Source: an uncultured Spartobacteria bacterium (GTDB lineage: Bacteria > Verrucomicrobiota > Verrucomicrobiia > Chthoniobacterales > JAATET01). Taken from it: 64,000 nt of DNA. The notes under the pieces were generated by a model. It made no database searches. It was not told the DNA's origin and saw only the letters and a list, made by a program, of their open reading frames with translations. This document shows positions 34,108 to 43,264 of the stretch, in pieces. The translations under genes and the position numbers were made by a program. The stretch's first letter is position 1, and every line of letters begins with the position of its first letter. The stretch is from assembly GCA_938011325.1 (NCBI GenBank), contig CALLUD010000021.1, forward strand, positions 28,927-92,926, read 5' to 3'.

Positions 34108-34315
34108 GATCTTAGGGGAGTTGATATTGGGGTGAATGCTACGCAACTCGGACAGTTGCTTCGCTGGTGAATAAAATGAAGCGCAATCCGCCCGGCACGC
34201 AATAAAATTCCCGAAAAGAATGCGCTTCGCCATGACTTCGTATTTACCTCCCTTTCCGTGACATAGCACGTGATCCCCCTTGAACGTCCCCCGGGGGCCG
34301 TGGTGCCCTAGGAGC

Positions 34316-35362
34316 ATGGCTCAAGTCACCCCCGGCTGGCAGTTTGCCAGCGATAACGCGTCGGGAATCTGCCCCGAGGCATGGCAGGCTCTCGAGGCTG
34401 CGAATGCAGGCTGTCTCCCCTCCTATGGCGATGATGAATGGACCGCCCGCGCCTCGGAACTTCTTCGCGAGCTTTTCGAAACCGACTGCGAGGTCTTTTT
34501 TGTTTTCAACGGCACCGCCGCCAACTCCCTCGCCCTCGCCTCCTGCTGCCAGAGTTATCACAGCATTCTCTGCCATGAGCTGGCCCACGTGGAGACCGAC
34601 GAGTGCGGCGCGCCGGAGTTCTTTTCAAACGGCACGAAGGTCCTGCTGCTCCCCGGGGAGCAGGGGCGGATCGACCCGGCCGCAATCACGAGAACCGTCC
34701 AGCGGCGGACCGACATCCATTTTCCAAAGCCGCGCGCAGTCAGCATTACCCAGGCAACGGAGGTCGGCACGGTCTATTCCCCGGCTCACCTCGAAGAGAT
34801 TTCCCGCATCGCCAAGACGCACTCGCTGAAGCTCCACATGGATGGCGCGCGTTTTGCGAATGCCGTCGCGAGCCTCGGCGTCCGTCCGAAGGAAATCACA
34901 TGGCAGGTGGGCGTGGACGTGCTGTGCTTCGGTGGCTCGAAGAATGGTCTTCCGCTCGGCGAGACGGTGGTCTTCTTCAATCACGAACTTGCGCGGGAGT
35001 TTGAGTTTCGCTGCAAGCAATCCGGCCAGCTCGCGTCGAAGATGCGGTTTCTCAGCGCGCCGTGGGTGGGTGTCCTCGAAAGCGGCGCGTGGCTGCGACA
35101 TGCGAAACACGCAAACGACATGGCGACCCTGCTCCACGAGAAGTTGCGCGCGATCCAGGAGGTCGACGTGCTGTTTCCAAAGGAAGCCAACAGCGTGTTC
35201 ATCCGCATGCCCGACCGGGCGATTCAATCGCTGCACGCTCGCGGCTGGAAATTCTACACGTTCATCGGCGCCGGCGGGTGCCGGTTGATGTGTTCCTGGG
35301 CCACGACGGAAAACGACGTGGAAACATTCCTCGCGCATCTCCGCGAAAGCCTCCAACACTGA
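34316..35362 (+). CDS. Low-specificity L-threonine aldolase-like PLP enzyme
   Basis: The 348-residue protein has the fold-type I PLP enzyme pattern of the threonine aldolase/beta-eliminating lyase family. FNGTAANSLAL lies near the N-terminus, MDGARFANA is the PLP-contacting Asp region, and FGGSKNG has the Schiff-base Lys. These enzymes split threonine or allo-threonine into glycine and acetaldehyde; the true substrate is not decided here. The start at 34316 is supported by GGAG five bases upstream. Confidence 0.9.
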   Translation: MAQVTPGWQFASDNASGICPEAWQALEAANAGCLPSYGDDEWTARASELLRELFETDCEVFFVFNGTAANSLALASCCQSYHSILCHELAHVETDECGAPEFFSNGTKVLLLPGEQGRIDPAAITRTVQRRTDIHFPKPRAVSITQATEVGTVYSPAHLEEISRIAKTHSLKLHMDGARFANAVASLGVRPKEITWQVGVDVLCFGGSKNGLPLGETVVFFNHELAREFEFRCKQSGQLASKMRFLSAPWVGVLESGAWLRHAKHANDMATLLHEKLRAIQEVDVLFPKEANSVFIRMPDRAIQSLHARGWKFYTFIGAGGCRLMCSWATTENDVETFLAHLRESLQH

Positions 35363-35399
35363 ACTTGCGCGTCGGCGCGGTTTTTGGGACGACCGGGCG

Positions 35400-36191
35400 A
35401 TGACTCAGGAATTTCCGGGACTGCCCGAAGATCTCGAGGCGTTCGGAGCAAAGGTCGCGATCGTGCTCGGATCGGGGCTCAATTCCTTTGCCGACAGCCT
35501 GGAGGTCGAAGCCACGATTCCCTACGGAAAAATTCCGGGACTGCCCACCTCCGGCGTGCCGGGGCATGAAGGCGCGTTTTCCCTCTCGCGCATCGACGGT
35601 CATCCTCTGCTGGTCGCCCGGGGCCGCGTGCACCTTTACGAGGGGCATTCCGCCGCAAGCGTCACGGCGGGCATTCGCCTCATGCATCGTCTCGGGGTGA
35701 CTCGCGTGATTTTGACCAACGCCGCAGGCACGCTCAACCCGGATTTTCCACCCGGCGAGTGGATGCAAATCTCCGATCACCTGAATCTCACCGGCACATC
35801 CCCCCTGCACGGCAGCCCCAACTTCATCGACCTCACGGAAGCCTACAGCAAACGCCTGCGGGAAATGTTTCGCGCCGACGCAGGGGAGCTGGGCATTCCG
35901 CTTCACGAAGGCGTCTACGCCAGTCTCGTCGGTCCGCAATACGAAACGCCGGCCGAGGTGCGCATGTTGCGAATGCTCGGTGCCGACGCGGTCGGCATGT
36001 CGACGGTGCTGGAGACGATTCAGGCCCGCGCGCTGGGCATCGAGGTCGCCGCATTCTCCTGTCTCACGAACTGGGCCGCCGGAATCACCGGCTCGCCGCT
36101 CAGCCACGAAGAGGTCACGGAAATCGGGCGGGCCGCAGCGGGCTCGCTCGCCACGTTGCTGCGGCACACTCTTCCCCGCCTGCTCGCGTAG
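35400..36191 (+). CDS. punA: Purine nucleoside phosphorylase
   Basis: The 263-residue enzyme matches the trimeric PNP family. VLGSGLNSFADSL carries the phosphate-binding Ser. VILTNAAGTLNPDFPPG, SLVGPQYETPAEVRMLR and GMSTVLETIQA hold the purine site. It splits inosine or guanosine with phosphate in purine salvage. It starts 37 bp after the aldolase gene. Seven bases separate its stop from the convergent gene. Confidence 0.94.
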   Translation: MTQEFPGLPEDLEAFGAKVAIVLGSGLNSFADSLEVEATIPYGKIPGLPTSGVPGHEGAFSLSRIDGHPLLVARGRVHLYEGHSAASVTAGIRLMHRLGVTRVILTNAAGTLNPDFPPGEWMQISDHLNLTGTSPLHGSPNFIDLTEAYSKRLREMFRADAGELGIPLHEGVYASLVGPQYETPAEVRMLRMLGADAVGMSTVLETIQARALGIEVAAFSCLTNWAAGITGSPLSHEEVTEIGRAAAGSLATLLRHTLPRLLA

Positions 36192-36198
36192 CCGCAGG

Positions 36199-38748
36199 CT
36201 ATTCGTTCAGATCGATCCGCAGGCGCAGGAAATAGGCGTCCGCATCCGGCTTCTGCGTGATGAACCGAACGCGCTCGCGATCGACGCCGACATCCTCCCT
36301 CGACTCGATCACAAACTCGACCGGGCTCCACGTGACGAGGTCGGTCGATCCCTCCAGTCCAATCTCCGCCGTCGTCGTCTTCGAGCGAACGAACTCCACG
36401 GCCATCGTGTCGTCGGTCGGCGCGAGGAGCGTCTCCTCCGGTCGGGTCGGGATCAGCGGCTTGAGACCGAATGCGTATTTCGCGAGGTTGCTCACGCCGT
36501 CCCCCGCAGGCTTGTCGTAAACGCCACGCTGACCCTCCGGCGGTTTCTCTCCGGCACCAAGCGAATCCATCCACGCGAGGTAGGACGGCGGATCCGGCAC
36601 CGGTGGAATGGTTTCTCCGGAGATGGCTCCATAAAACTCCACGTCGGCGATCCGTGTGACGGCATCCGCCCCCGAGTTGTCGACAATGATTCGCGCAAAC
36701 TGCGCGGTCACTGCGGGAAACTCGACATCGGTCACGTTGGCCTCGTTGCCGGTCTGCATGTCGATGGTCGACCAGCTCGTCCCGTCGAGACTCACCTGCA
36801 ACCGGAAGTCGCGGGTGTTGAGCGATGGATTCAACATCGTGTCACCCGCGTGCCGGATCACATATCGCGTGAGGTTGTAGCGACGGCCGAAGTTGAAGGT
36901 CAGCGCCCGCGTGCCGGAATACGCCGTCGACCACGTCGTGTAGGGCGTTCCATCCTTGACGGCGTTCGCGTTGCTGAGGTCGCTCGCGGCCACCGTCGTC
37001 TGCGCCGACATCGAAAGGTTGAACGGCAGCCCGTTGGCTTCGTTGAAGAGATTGAAATAGTGGTCCGCGCGCACGAATACGAGCTTGCCGGGGTATTGGG
37101 CATTCAGATCGTTGCAAAGGTCGACGATCCGGTTCGGCTTCATCTCGCCCCACACGCTGGCCTGCGTTGCGATAAACATCGGCGACTTGCCGTCCCAATC
37201 CTGGATGCGACTGGTCAGCGAATCACGGATCGCGGAGTAGGTTTCGGCGTAGGCGTGGCTCAGCCGGTCCACATAAATCCGCCCGCCTTCCACGCTCGGG
37301 AGAACCGACGACCTGCCGCTGAATCTCTGCACCGTCATCCCGTAGAGATTTCGCACCTTCTCCTCGTAGGTCGCCCGCTGCATCGGCGTCGCGTTGTCCC
37401 AGATCGTGATGACCCGCAACCCGGCGCGCTGCATGTAGGTCTCCGTGAGCCGGGCGTAGCCAGCCATCGCGACCGGATTGTCGAGGTGACTCCCCGCCGC
37501 CGCGCCGTTCTGGCTGTAGGTATTCATGGGCATGAGGTAGCCCATGCCGGACGGTCCTGAGACAAAGCAATCGTTCGCCGTCGCGGTGGTGTAATAGTAG
37601 TTCAGCAACCCGGGGCCGAGATCCACCATTCCCGGCGCCACGGTCCAGTTGATCGGCACCTTCCCGCGGCTGGCCGCGTGATCACTCCAGATCCGTCGCA
37701 TCGCCCGCTGCACATATTGGGCGTTGTCGCCATCGCTCACAAAAATGGCGATGTAGATCTTGTTTTCGAGCGGCGGCTTCGCAGGGACCTGCGGCACCCG
37801 AATGCGATGGTCCGTGCCTCCATAAACCGTGCCGCTGATGTAGTGATCCGCCGGAATCGTTCCGATTCCAAATGACGTCGCCAGCGTCACGCCCGAGCGC
37901 TCCGTCGTATACCAGCCAAGAACAACCGCCTCGCCCGCGGTCATGTCCCCGAAAAACTTCTGCAACACGCCACGCTGCGTCGAGTTTGTGGTGGAGAGCC
38001 ACAAAACCGCTCCACCCGTCGCCGCCGCGATGTCACGTGTGTGGTGGAGGTCGCCATTGTCGGCCGGGTTCGCGCTGACGATCACCCGCTTGTTGCACTG
38101 CGGCCAGTAGTGCTCGTAGAGGTAATTGTAAATATCCACCGGCTCCGTGAAGGAGAGCGTCGTCAGGTCGACGACAACGGGCAGGTTGAGGCCGCGGCTG
38201 ATGAGGGCGCTCCGGACCGCCGCCGTGACCGGCAGAGCATTCGTCAACCCCGCAACGGTGCTTGCGAGATTCCGATAGTGCGGGCTGATCGCCGGATCGT
38301 AGAGCACGAGGCCGGAAACTTGATTGGCATACTTGGAGATCAGGTTGAACCGCGTCGCATTCGTGTAGGTGATTCGCGAGCCCAGCCCCAGCACCGCCGT
38401 GTTCGCCCACGTGTAGGTCCCCTCGTCCGCGCCGGAATCGAGCAGGTAAACACGGGGACGGGTCTTGTTGATCAACCCTTGCAGCGCCGAAAAGGTGATC
38501 CGCTCGTCGGGCGAAAGGTCCTGGACAAGGATCGTGTCGAGCACCGCATTCGGCGTCGCAAACGTCGGCAGGGCCTGCCCCGCCGGCCACGACATCCCCG
38601 AGCTGAGATTCGCCACCTGCGGATAGGGCGAGTAGAGGTTCTCCCCGCTCGGGGCCCCCGTGGCAACGCCTCCAAGGAAAAATAGCGCGACTGCGGAGAA
38701 GAATTGCCTTCCAGGAAGGCTGGTTCGGGGAAACAGGGAACGACTCAT
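36199..38748 (-). CDS. GxGYxYP-family secreted protein with an F5/8-type domain
   Basis: The 849-residue protein has a signal peptide, a GxGYxYP-type N-terminal region (about residues 45-500) with GPSGMGYLMPMN near residue 400, and then a discoidin-like (F5/8C) domain at about 600-710. It ends in a 130-residue C-terminal tail containing GVSNLAKYAFGL, common in secreted Verrucomicrobiota proteins. The family's activity is not established; it often lies near polysaccharide-degrading genes, and a glycosidase-like role is only guessed. No start ambiguity is serious: the ATG at 38748 leads into basic residues and a hydrophobic stretch. Confidence 0.82.
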   Translation of the reverse strand: MSRSLFPRTSLPGRQFFSAVALFFLGGVATGAPSGENLYSPYPQVANLSSGMSWPAGQALPTFATPNAVLDTILVQDLSPDERITFSALQGLINKTRPRVYLLDSGADEGTYTWANTAVLGLGSRITYTNATRFNLISKYANQVSGLVLYDPAISPHYRNLASTVAGLTNALPVTAAVRSALISRGLNLPVVVDLTTLSFTEPVDIYNYLYEHYWPQCNKRVIVSANPADNGDLHHTRDIAAATGGAVLWLSTTNSTQRGVLQKFFGDMTAGEAVVLGWYTTERSGVTLATSFGIGTIPADHYISGTVYGGTDHRIRVPQVPAKPPLENKIYIAIFVSDGDNAQYVQRAMRRIWSDHAASRGKVPINWTVAPGMVDLGPGLLNYYYTTATANDCFVSGPSGMGYLMPMNTYSQNGAAAGSHLDNPVAMAGYARLTETYMQRAGLRVITIWDNATPMQRATYEEKVRNLYGMTVQRFSGRSSVLPSVEGGRIYVDRLSHAYAETYSAIRDSLTSRIQDWDGKSPMFIATQASVWGEMKPNRIVDLCNDLNAQYPGKLVFVRADHYFNLFNEANGLPFNLSMSAQTTVAASDLSNANAVKDGTPYTTWSTAYSGTRALTFNFGRRYNLTRYVIRHAGDTMLNPSLNTRDFRLQVSLDGTSWSTIDMQTGNEANVTDVEFPAVTAQFARIIVDNSGADAVTRIADVEFYGAISGETIPPVPDPPSYLAWMDSLGAGEKPPEGQRGVYDKPAGDGVSNLAKYAFGLKPLIPTRPEETLLAPTDDTMAVEFVRSKTTTAEIGLEGSTDLVTWSPVEFVIESREDVGVDRERVRFITQKPDADAYFLRLRIDLNE

Positions 38749-38992
38749 TCGATTCCAAGGGGGATTTTTTGGCGCTCAAGCTTGGACAATGATTTCACGA
38801 TGGCGAATCCGCCACTCGGGAGGAAAAGCCCGCTCGCCGGTCCATTGCCCAGCATACCATTGAACCCGAAAAGCGGCCAAAGTTTCGGGAATTTGCTCCA
38901 GCGCAGACTTTTATCGTTCCCGGAATTGCGTCATTCCGACGATCGCTCTTCCCGCCCCGGCGCGATCCTGCTACGGTTCGCGGCCTTTTCGC

Positions 38993-39580
38993 ATGGAGGA
39001 ACCGCAGGACCCCACAGATGACGAACTGGTCGCGCGGACGAAGAACGGCGATGTTTCGGCGTTCGACGATCTGGTGCGTCGCTACAGTCCGCGGGTCTAT
39101 GGCCTCGTTTACAACATGACCTCAAACCACGAGGACACGAACGACCTCCTGCAGGACATCTTTGCGAAGGCATTTCGCTCCATCAAAGGCTTCCGCCAGC
39201 AATCCAGCTTCTACACCTGGATTCACAAGATCGCCATGAACATGACGATCAACTTCCTGAAGAAGCGGAACCGCCGCCGGGGCATGAGCCTCGACGACAT
39301 GGATGCCCACATCGAAAACGACCCCGATTACATCGAGGCGACGGCCACCACCGACCCCCGCCGGGAAACAAATCTCGCGGAGCTTCAAAAAAGATTGAAC
39401 GAGGCCATGCAGAAGCTGTCTCACGACCATAGAGCAGTGGTTACGATGTTCGACATTCAGGGCATGCCGCATGCGGAGATCGCCAAGATCCTCGGAATCT
39501 CCGAGGGCACGGTCCGCTCCCGGCTGTTCTACGCGCATCGCCAGTTGCAAAACTATCTCGAAGAGTTTAGAGGAGCCTGA
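38993..39580 (+). CDS. ECF-type RNA polymerase sigma factor
   Basis: The 195-residue protein has sigma region 2 (about 20-95, with DDLVRRYSPRVYGLVYN and QQSSFYTWIHKIAMN) and region 4 (about 130-185, AEIAKILGISEGTVRSRL), and no other domain. It belongs to the RpoE-like ECF group. Two downstream genes encode a likely membrane anti-sigma factor and a dead HtrA homologue, so it probably responds to an envelope signal. No ribosome binding site is clear before the ATG at 38993. Confidence 0.93.
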   Translation: MEEPQDPTDDELVARTKNGDVSAFDDLVRRYSPRVYGLVYNMTSNHEDTNDLLQDIFAKAFRSIKGFRQQSSFYTWIHKIAMNMTINFLKKRNRRRGMSLDDMDAHIENDPDYIEATATTDPRRETNLAELQKRLNEAMQKLSHDHRAVVTMFDIQGMPHAEIAKILGISEGTVRSRLFYAHRQLQNYLEEFRGA

Positions 39581-39588
39581 AATCAGCC

Positions 39589-40008
39589 ATGAGCGAACCG
39601 AGCGAAATCCAGAAATTGATCCGGTTGAAGCGCTACGAGCGGCCTCCCGAGGACTATTTCGAAGATTTTCTTCTCGAGTTCCAACGCCGCCAGAGGGCGG
39701 AAATGCTGAAGCGCCCCATCTGGGCAATCGCTTGGGAACGGGCAAACCTCTGGCTCGAAGGCTTCCGTGTTCCTGCCATCGCCTACGCCAGCGCTCTCGT
39801 CGCTGCAGCCGGTGTCACCGGCCTCATTCTGACGTCGCAGGACAATCCCGCTTCCAGCCAGGTCGCCTCGGCCGACCTTGCTCCTTCGGCCTCCATCTCG
39901 GTGGCGCCGATCGCTCCGGTTGCCCCGGCGGCTTCCGGCAGAAATCTCCCTCCCAGCTATGTGCTTGAGGAGCGACCGGTGAGCTATGACGCGCCGTTCA
40001 GTTTTTAG
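39589..40008 (+). CDS. Probable transmembrane anti-sigma factor
   Basis: The 139-residue protein has about 55 hydrophilic N-terminal residues with many acidic and basic side chains (PPEDYFEDFLLEFQRRQRA). One membrane helix (about 61-81) and an Ala/Pro/Ser-rich C-terminal periplasmic tail follow. There is no zinc-finger HxxxCxxC motif. It starts 8 bp after the sigma gene, the standard place for an anti-sigma factor. The assignment rests on topology and position, not on family similarity. Confidence 0.6.
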   Translation: MSEPSEIQKLIRLKRYERPPEDYFEDFLLEFQRRQRAEMLKRPIWAIAWERANLWLEGFRVPAIAYASALVAAAGVTGLILTSQDNPASSQVASADLAPSASISVAPIAPVAPAASGRNLPPSYVLEERPVSYDAPFSF

Positions 40009-41047
40009 AGGAGTGCGCCGCTCTGCTCTTCTCTGCATCCCCGCCTGCGGCTTCATCGTCTTTTTGGGCGCCTTCAATGCGCCCGCCGAGGAGAAGAAAT
40101 CCATCGGCGACACGATTCAGGAACGCATCCAGGAGGTCTTTAATCTCGGCCGCGGCGCTGTCGTAAAGGTTCAGGCATCGGACCTCCATGGCCTCTTGGA
40201 AGGCACCGGCTTTTACGCCGACCCCACCGGCACCATCTACACGCTCGCCAGCACCGTGGGCGATGCCACAGACATCACCGTCACCCAGGGCGCGAAGAAG
40301 CTTCCCGCGCGTTTGCTTCTGAAGGACCCGCGCACCGGCATCGCTCTCATCAAGGTCGAGGCAAACACCCCGTTTCTTCCGATCGGCGACTCCTCGAAAG
40401 TCGATGTCGCCGCTCCGGTCATCGCCATCGGGTATCCCATGGGCGAAGCCGTCTGCCCGAGCTTCGGCCTCGTGGCCGGTCGCGACAAGGAATACCTGAA
40501 CCGCTACTTCCGCACGACCCATATCCGCGCCAACCTCCCCATCCAGAATGGCCAGGGCGGCGCGCCGGTTCTGAACATGGACGGCGAGGTCATCGGCATC
40601 GTGCTTGCCGGAGTCAACGGCAACGCAAGCTGCTACATGCTCCCGATCAACGCCGCCGAAAAGATTCGCATGGACTACGTGCGGTTCGGTGAGCTTCGCC
40701 CCGGATGGCTCGGCGTCTCGGTGGAACCCGACACCACCACCAACGCCCCCTCGTCCGCCCGCGTCGCAAATCTCCAACCCGGCGCTCCCGCCACGGAATG
40801 CGGCCTGCAGGTCGGCGACATCGTGCTCAAGGTCGGCGACATCCCGATCCGTTCGCCGGAGGACGTCTTCGACGCCTCGTTCTTCCTCACCGCCGGCGAC
40901 GAAACTTCCATCACCGTGCTGCGGAATGGCGAGGAGATCAGTCTCCCCGTCCGCTCCACCCAGAATCCCGCCCATCGCTCCCTCAACGAGCAGCAGCCCA
41001 TGCCTGTGCTCAACAGCATGCCGCCGCTCGATCTCGATGCGCCCTGA
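39986..41047 (+). CDS. Catalytically inactive HtrA/DegP-like protein with PDZ domain
   Basis: The 353-residue protein has an N-terminal membrane or signal segment, a trypsin-like domain (about 65-230) and one PDZ domain (about 238-325, including GWLGVSVEP and GDIVLKVGDIPI). All three catalytic positions are changed relative to DegP. The His in the TNNHVV motif is Ser89 (LASTV), the Asp is Gly118 (DPRTGIALIKV), and the Ser in GNSGG is Gln190 (NGQGG). It is therefore a pseudoprotease, perhaps a sensor or scaffold. The start overlaps the preceding gene by 23 bp; the frame could also start at a GTG nine codons later. Confidence 0.85.
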   Translation: MTRRSVFRGVRRSALLCIPACGFIVFLGAFNAPAEEKKSIGDTIQERIQEVFNLGRGAVVKVQASDLHGLLEGTGFYADPTGTIYTLASTVGDATDITVTQGAKKLPARLLLKDPRTGIALIKVEANTPFLPIGDSSKVDVAAPVIAIGYPMGEAVCPSFGLVAGRDKEYLNRYFRTTHIRANLPIQNGQGGAPVLNMDGEVIGIVLAGVNGNASCYMLPINAAEKIRMDYVRFGELRPGWLGVSVEPDTTTNAPSSARVANLQPGAPATECGLQVGDIVLKVGDIPIRSPEDVFDASFFLTAGDETSITVLRNGEEISLPVRSTQNPAHRSLNEQQPMPVLNSMPPLDLDAP

Positions 41048-41056
41048 GTTCCCGGC

Positions 41057-41464
41057 TCAGGCCCCTGCCATTTTCAAGAGTTCGCGGTATTCAGCCGGCT
41101 TCAGCGGCATCACGCTCAGGCGCGAATTTCGCACCAGCGCAATCTCCGCCAGCGCCGGGTTGGCCTTCACCGCCTTCAACTCCACCCGCTTCGGCAGCGG
41201 GCGCACCGGCTTCAAATCCACGCACACCCAGTCGCCCTCCTCCGCCGTCGGGTCCGCATACGCCGCCTTCGTCACCTTCGCCTCGCCGACGACCGCCTTC
41301 TCACCGCCGCTGTGGTAAAAGAGCACCGTGTCGCCAACGGCCATCGCCCGCAGGTTGTTCCGCGCCTGGAAATTCCGCACCCCCGTCCACGCCGTGCCCT
41401 TCTCCTTCACGAAGTCATCCCACGAATACGTCTCCGGCTCCTGCTTCACCAGCCAATGCTTCAT
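41057..41464 (-). CDS. EVE domain protein
   Basis: The 135-residue protein is a stand-alone EVE domain, related to PUA domains and thymocyte nuclear protein 1. It starts MKHWLVKQEPETYSWDDF and contains GVRNFQARNNLRAM, GDTVLFYHS and GDWVCVDL. EVE domains are thought to bind modified nucleotides, but the ligand of these bacterial copies is unknown. It is convergent with the HtrA-like gene and separate from the operon to its right. Confidence 0.9.
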   Translation of the reverse strand: MKHWLVKQEPETYSWDDFVKEKGTAWTGVRNFQARNNLRAMAVGDTVLFYHSGGEKAVVGEAKVTKAAYADPTAEEGDWVCVDLKPVRPLPKRVELKAVKANPALAEIALVRNSRLSVMPLKPAEYRELLKMAGA

Positions 41465-41673
41465 GGCTCAGTCATGGCGAATTCCATCCGTCGCATCAAC
41501 CCTTCGATCGCGTGGAAAGTCCCCGCAGATTTCACCGATTCCCGCTACGCTCCGCGGCCAGCCCACGATCCGCTTTCTCCTGCATCCACGAGTGCTCCCT
41601 GACCATCCGCACAGCGCCGGCAAATTCGTGCTTGGTAAGGGGCGCGGGGTTTTGGGAGTCTTTCGCCCACCTG

Positions 41674-42333
41674 ATGACGCAGCGCGGCATTTTCATCACA
41701 TTCGAGGGCTCGGAGGGCTGCGGGAAAACGACGCAAATCGAGCGATTGCGCGCGGCACTGGAGGGGATGGGACGCCAGGTGATCGTCACCCGCGAGCCGG
41801 GAGGAACACCCGTCGGGGAACAGATTCGCCACACACTCCAGCATGCGCGGGAAAGTGAAAACATGACCCCGGAGGCGGAGCTGCTCCTTTTCGCCGCGAG
41901 CCGCGCGCAACTGGTGCGCGAGCGGATCGTGCCGGCGCTGGAGGCGGGCACGGACGTGCTGTCGGACCGGTTTCTGGACTCGACCACGGTTTACCAGGGC
42001 GTGGCCCGGCGGCTGGCCGCGGAGGATGTGGCGGCGATCAATTACTTCGCCGTGGGCGGGCATCTGCCGGACCTCACGTTCGTTCTCGATCTCGACCCGG
42101 CCGCGGCGCGCGGGCGGCTGGAAACGCGCGCGAATCCCGCGCTGGATCGCATCGAGCGGGAGCCACTGGAATTTTTCGAGCGGGTGCGGCAGGGATACCT
42201 CGACCTCGCGAAGAGCGAGCCGGAGCGGTTCCGCGTGCTCGACGCGTCACAACCGGCGGAGACGATCGCCGGAACGGTTTTTCATCACGTTCAGGAGTTG
42301 CTGCATGGCCTTCACGCCCGAACAAGCGCTTGA
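41674..42333 (+). CDS. tmk: Thymidylate kinase
   Basis: The 219-residue kinase has the P-loop GSEGCGKTTQ near the start, the REPGGTPVGEQIR segment and DRFLDSTTVYQG. It phosphorylates dTMP to dTDP. The ATG at 41674 gives the normal length. It overlaps holB by 29 bp and starts an operon that runs to the GT9 gene at 47450. Confidence 0.96.
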   Translation: MTQRGIFITFEGSEGCGKTTQIERLRAALEGMGRQVIVTREPGGTPVGEQIRHTLQHARESENMTPEAELLLFAASRAQLVRERIVPALEAGTDVLSDRFLDSTTVYQGVARRLAAEDVAAINYFAVGGHLPDLTFVLDLDPAAARGRLETRANPALDRIEREPLEFFERVRQGYLDLAKSEPERFRVLDASQPAETIAGTVFHHVQELLHGLHARTSA

Positions 42334-43264
42334 CCGCCTGATGGAGGCGCAGGCCGCGGGACGGCTCGCGCATGCGTATCTGGTGTGCGGTCCGCGCGGC
42401 AGCGGCCGCCAGCGGGTGGTCGAGGAAATTTCCCGCCGGATTCTCGAAACGGAGGGCGACGTCACCACGCACCCGGATTTCCATTCCATCGAGCCCGAGT
42501 CGCGATCGCGGCGAATCCTCATCGAACAGGTGCGCCGCATCGAGCAGGCAATCCGAGCCAAACCGGTCGTCGGCACGCGCAAGGTGGCGGTGATTCGCGA
42601 GGCGGACCGCCTGCAGCCCCAGGCGGCGAATGCGTTTCTCAAGACGCTGGAGGAGCCGCCGGCGGGCTCGCATGTGTTTCTTACGTCGACGGCGCCCGAT
42701 GCGTTGCTCGAAACTGTGCTGTCCCGGTGCATCGTGGTGCAACTGCGCGCAGGCACGGCGCAGGAGCAATCGGCGGCGGCGGAACGCGTGCTCGTCGCGC
42801 TCGAATCGGTGGTGGCACGGCGGCTCTCGCCGGTAACGGCGGCCTTCACACTTTCCCGGGCGTTTCTCGACACGCTGAATGCCGAGCGCGAACGCATTCG
42901 CGACGAGGCGGAAGAGGCGTTCAAGGCCGAGCAGGCCCACTACAAGCAGACGACCGACGGCACGTGGCTGGAGGAGCGCGAGGAGCAGATCAAGGCGATG
43001 GCGGAAGCCGCGGCGGTGCGCTGCCGGGGCGATTTGATCCAGGCAATCGCAGGCTGGTATGCCGAGGCGTTGCGCATCCAGCATGGGACCGCGCCAACCA
43101 CCGATCGCAAGGCGATCCACGGCTTCGCGCAGTCGGCCACGCCGGAGCAGACGCTGCGCTGCCTGGAGGCCATCGAGGAGACCGAGTCGAATTTGAACCG
43201 CGGTGTGCAGGAGGCTCTTGCGGTGGAGGCGGGATTTCTCAGATTGTTTTCTGTTCAACCATGA
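42305..43264 (+). CDS. holB: DNA polymerase III delta' subunit
   Basis: The 319-residue protein belongs to the clamp-loader AAA+ family. GPRGSGRQ stands where the Walker A motif would be, with Arg in place of the usual Lys, which fits the non-hydrolysing delta' role. ANAFLKTLEEPP and the arginine finger segment near VLSRCIVVQL follow. It lacks the zinc-binding Cys module seen in some homologues. It overlaps tmk and is joined to proB by an ATGA overlap. Confidence 0.88.
   Translation: MAFTPEQALDRLMEAQAAGRLAHAYLVCGPRGSGRQRVVEEISRRILETEGDVTTHPDFHSIEPESRSRRILIEQVRRIEQAIRAKPVVGTRKVAVIREADRLQPQAANAFLKTLEEPPAGSHVFLTSTAPDALLETVLSRCIVVQLRAGTAQEQSAAAERVLVALESVVARRLSPVTAAFTLSRAFLDTLNAERERIRDEAEEAFKAEQAHYKQTTDGTWLEEREEQIKAMAEAAAVRCRGDLIQAIAGWYAEALRIQHGTAPTTDRKAIHGFAQSATPEQTLRCLEAIEETESNLNRGVQEALAVEAGFLRLFSVQP

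Noticed and set aside
41473..41604. 43-codon plus-strand frame between the EVE gene and tmk
   Set aside because: It has no ribosome binding site and no conserved features, and a stop codon ends it well before tmk.
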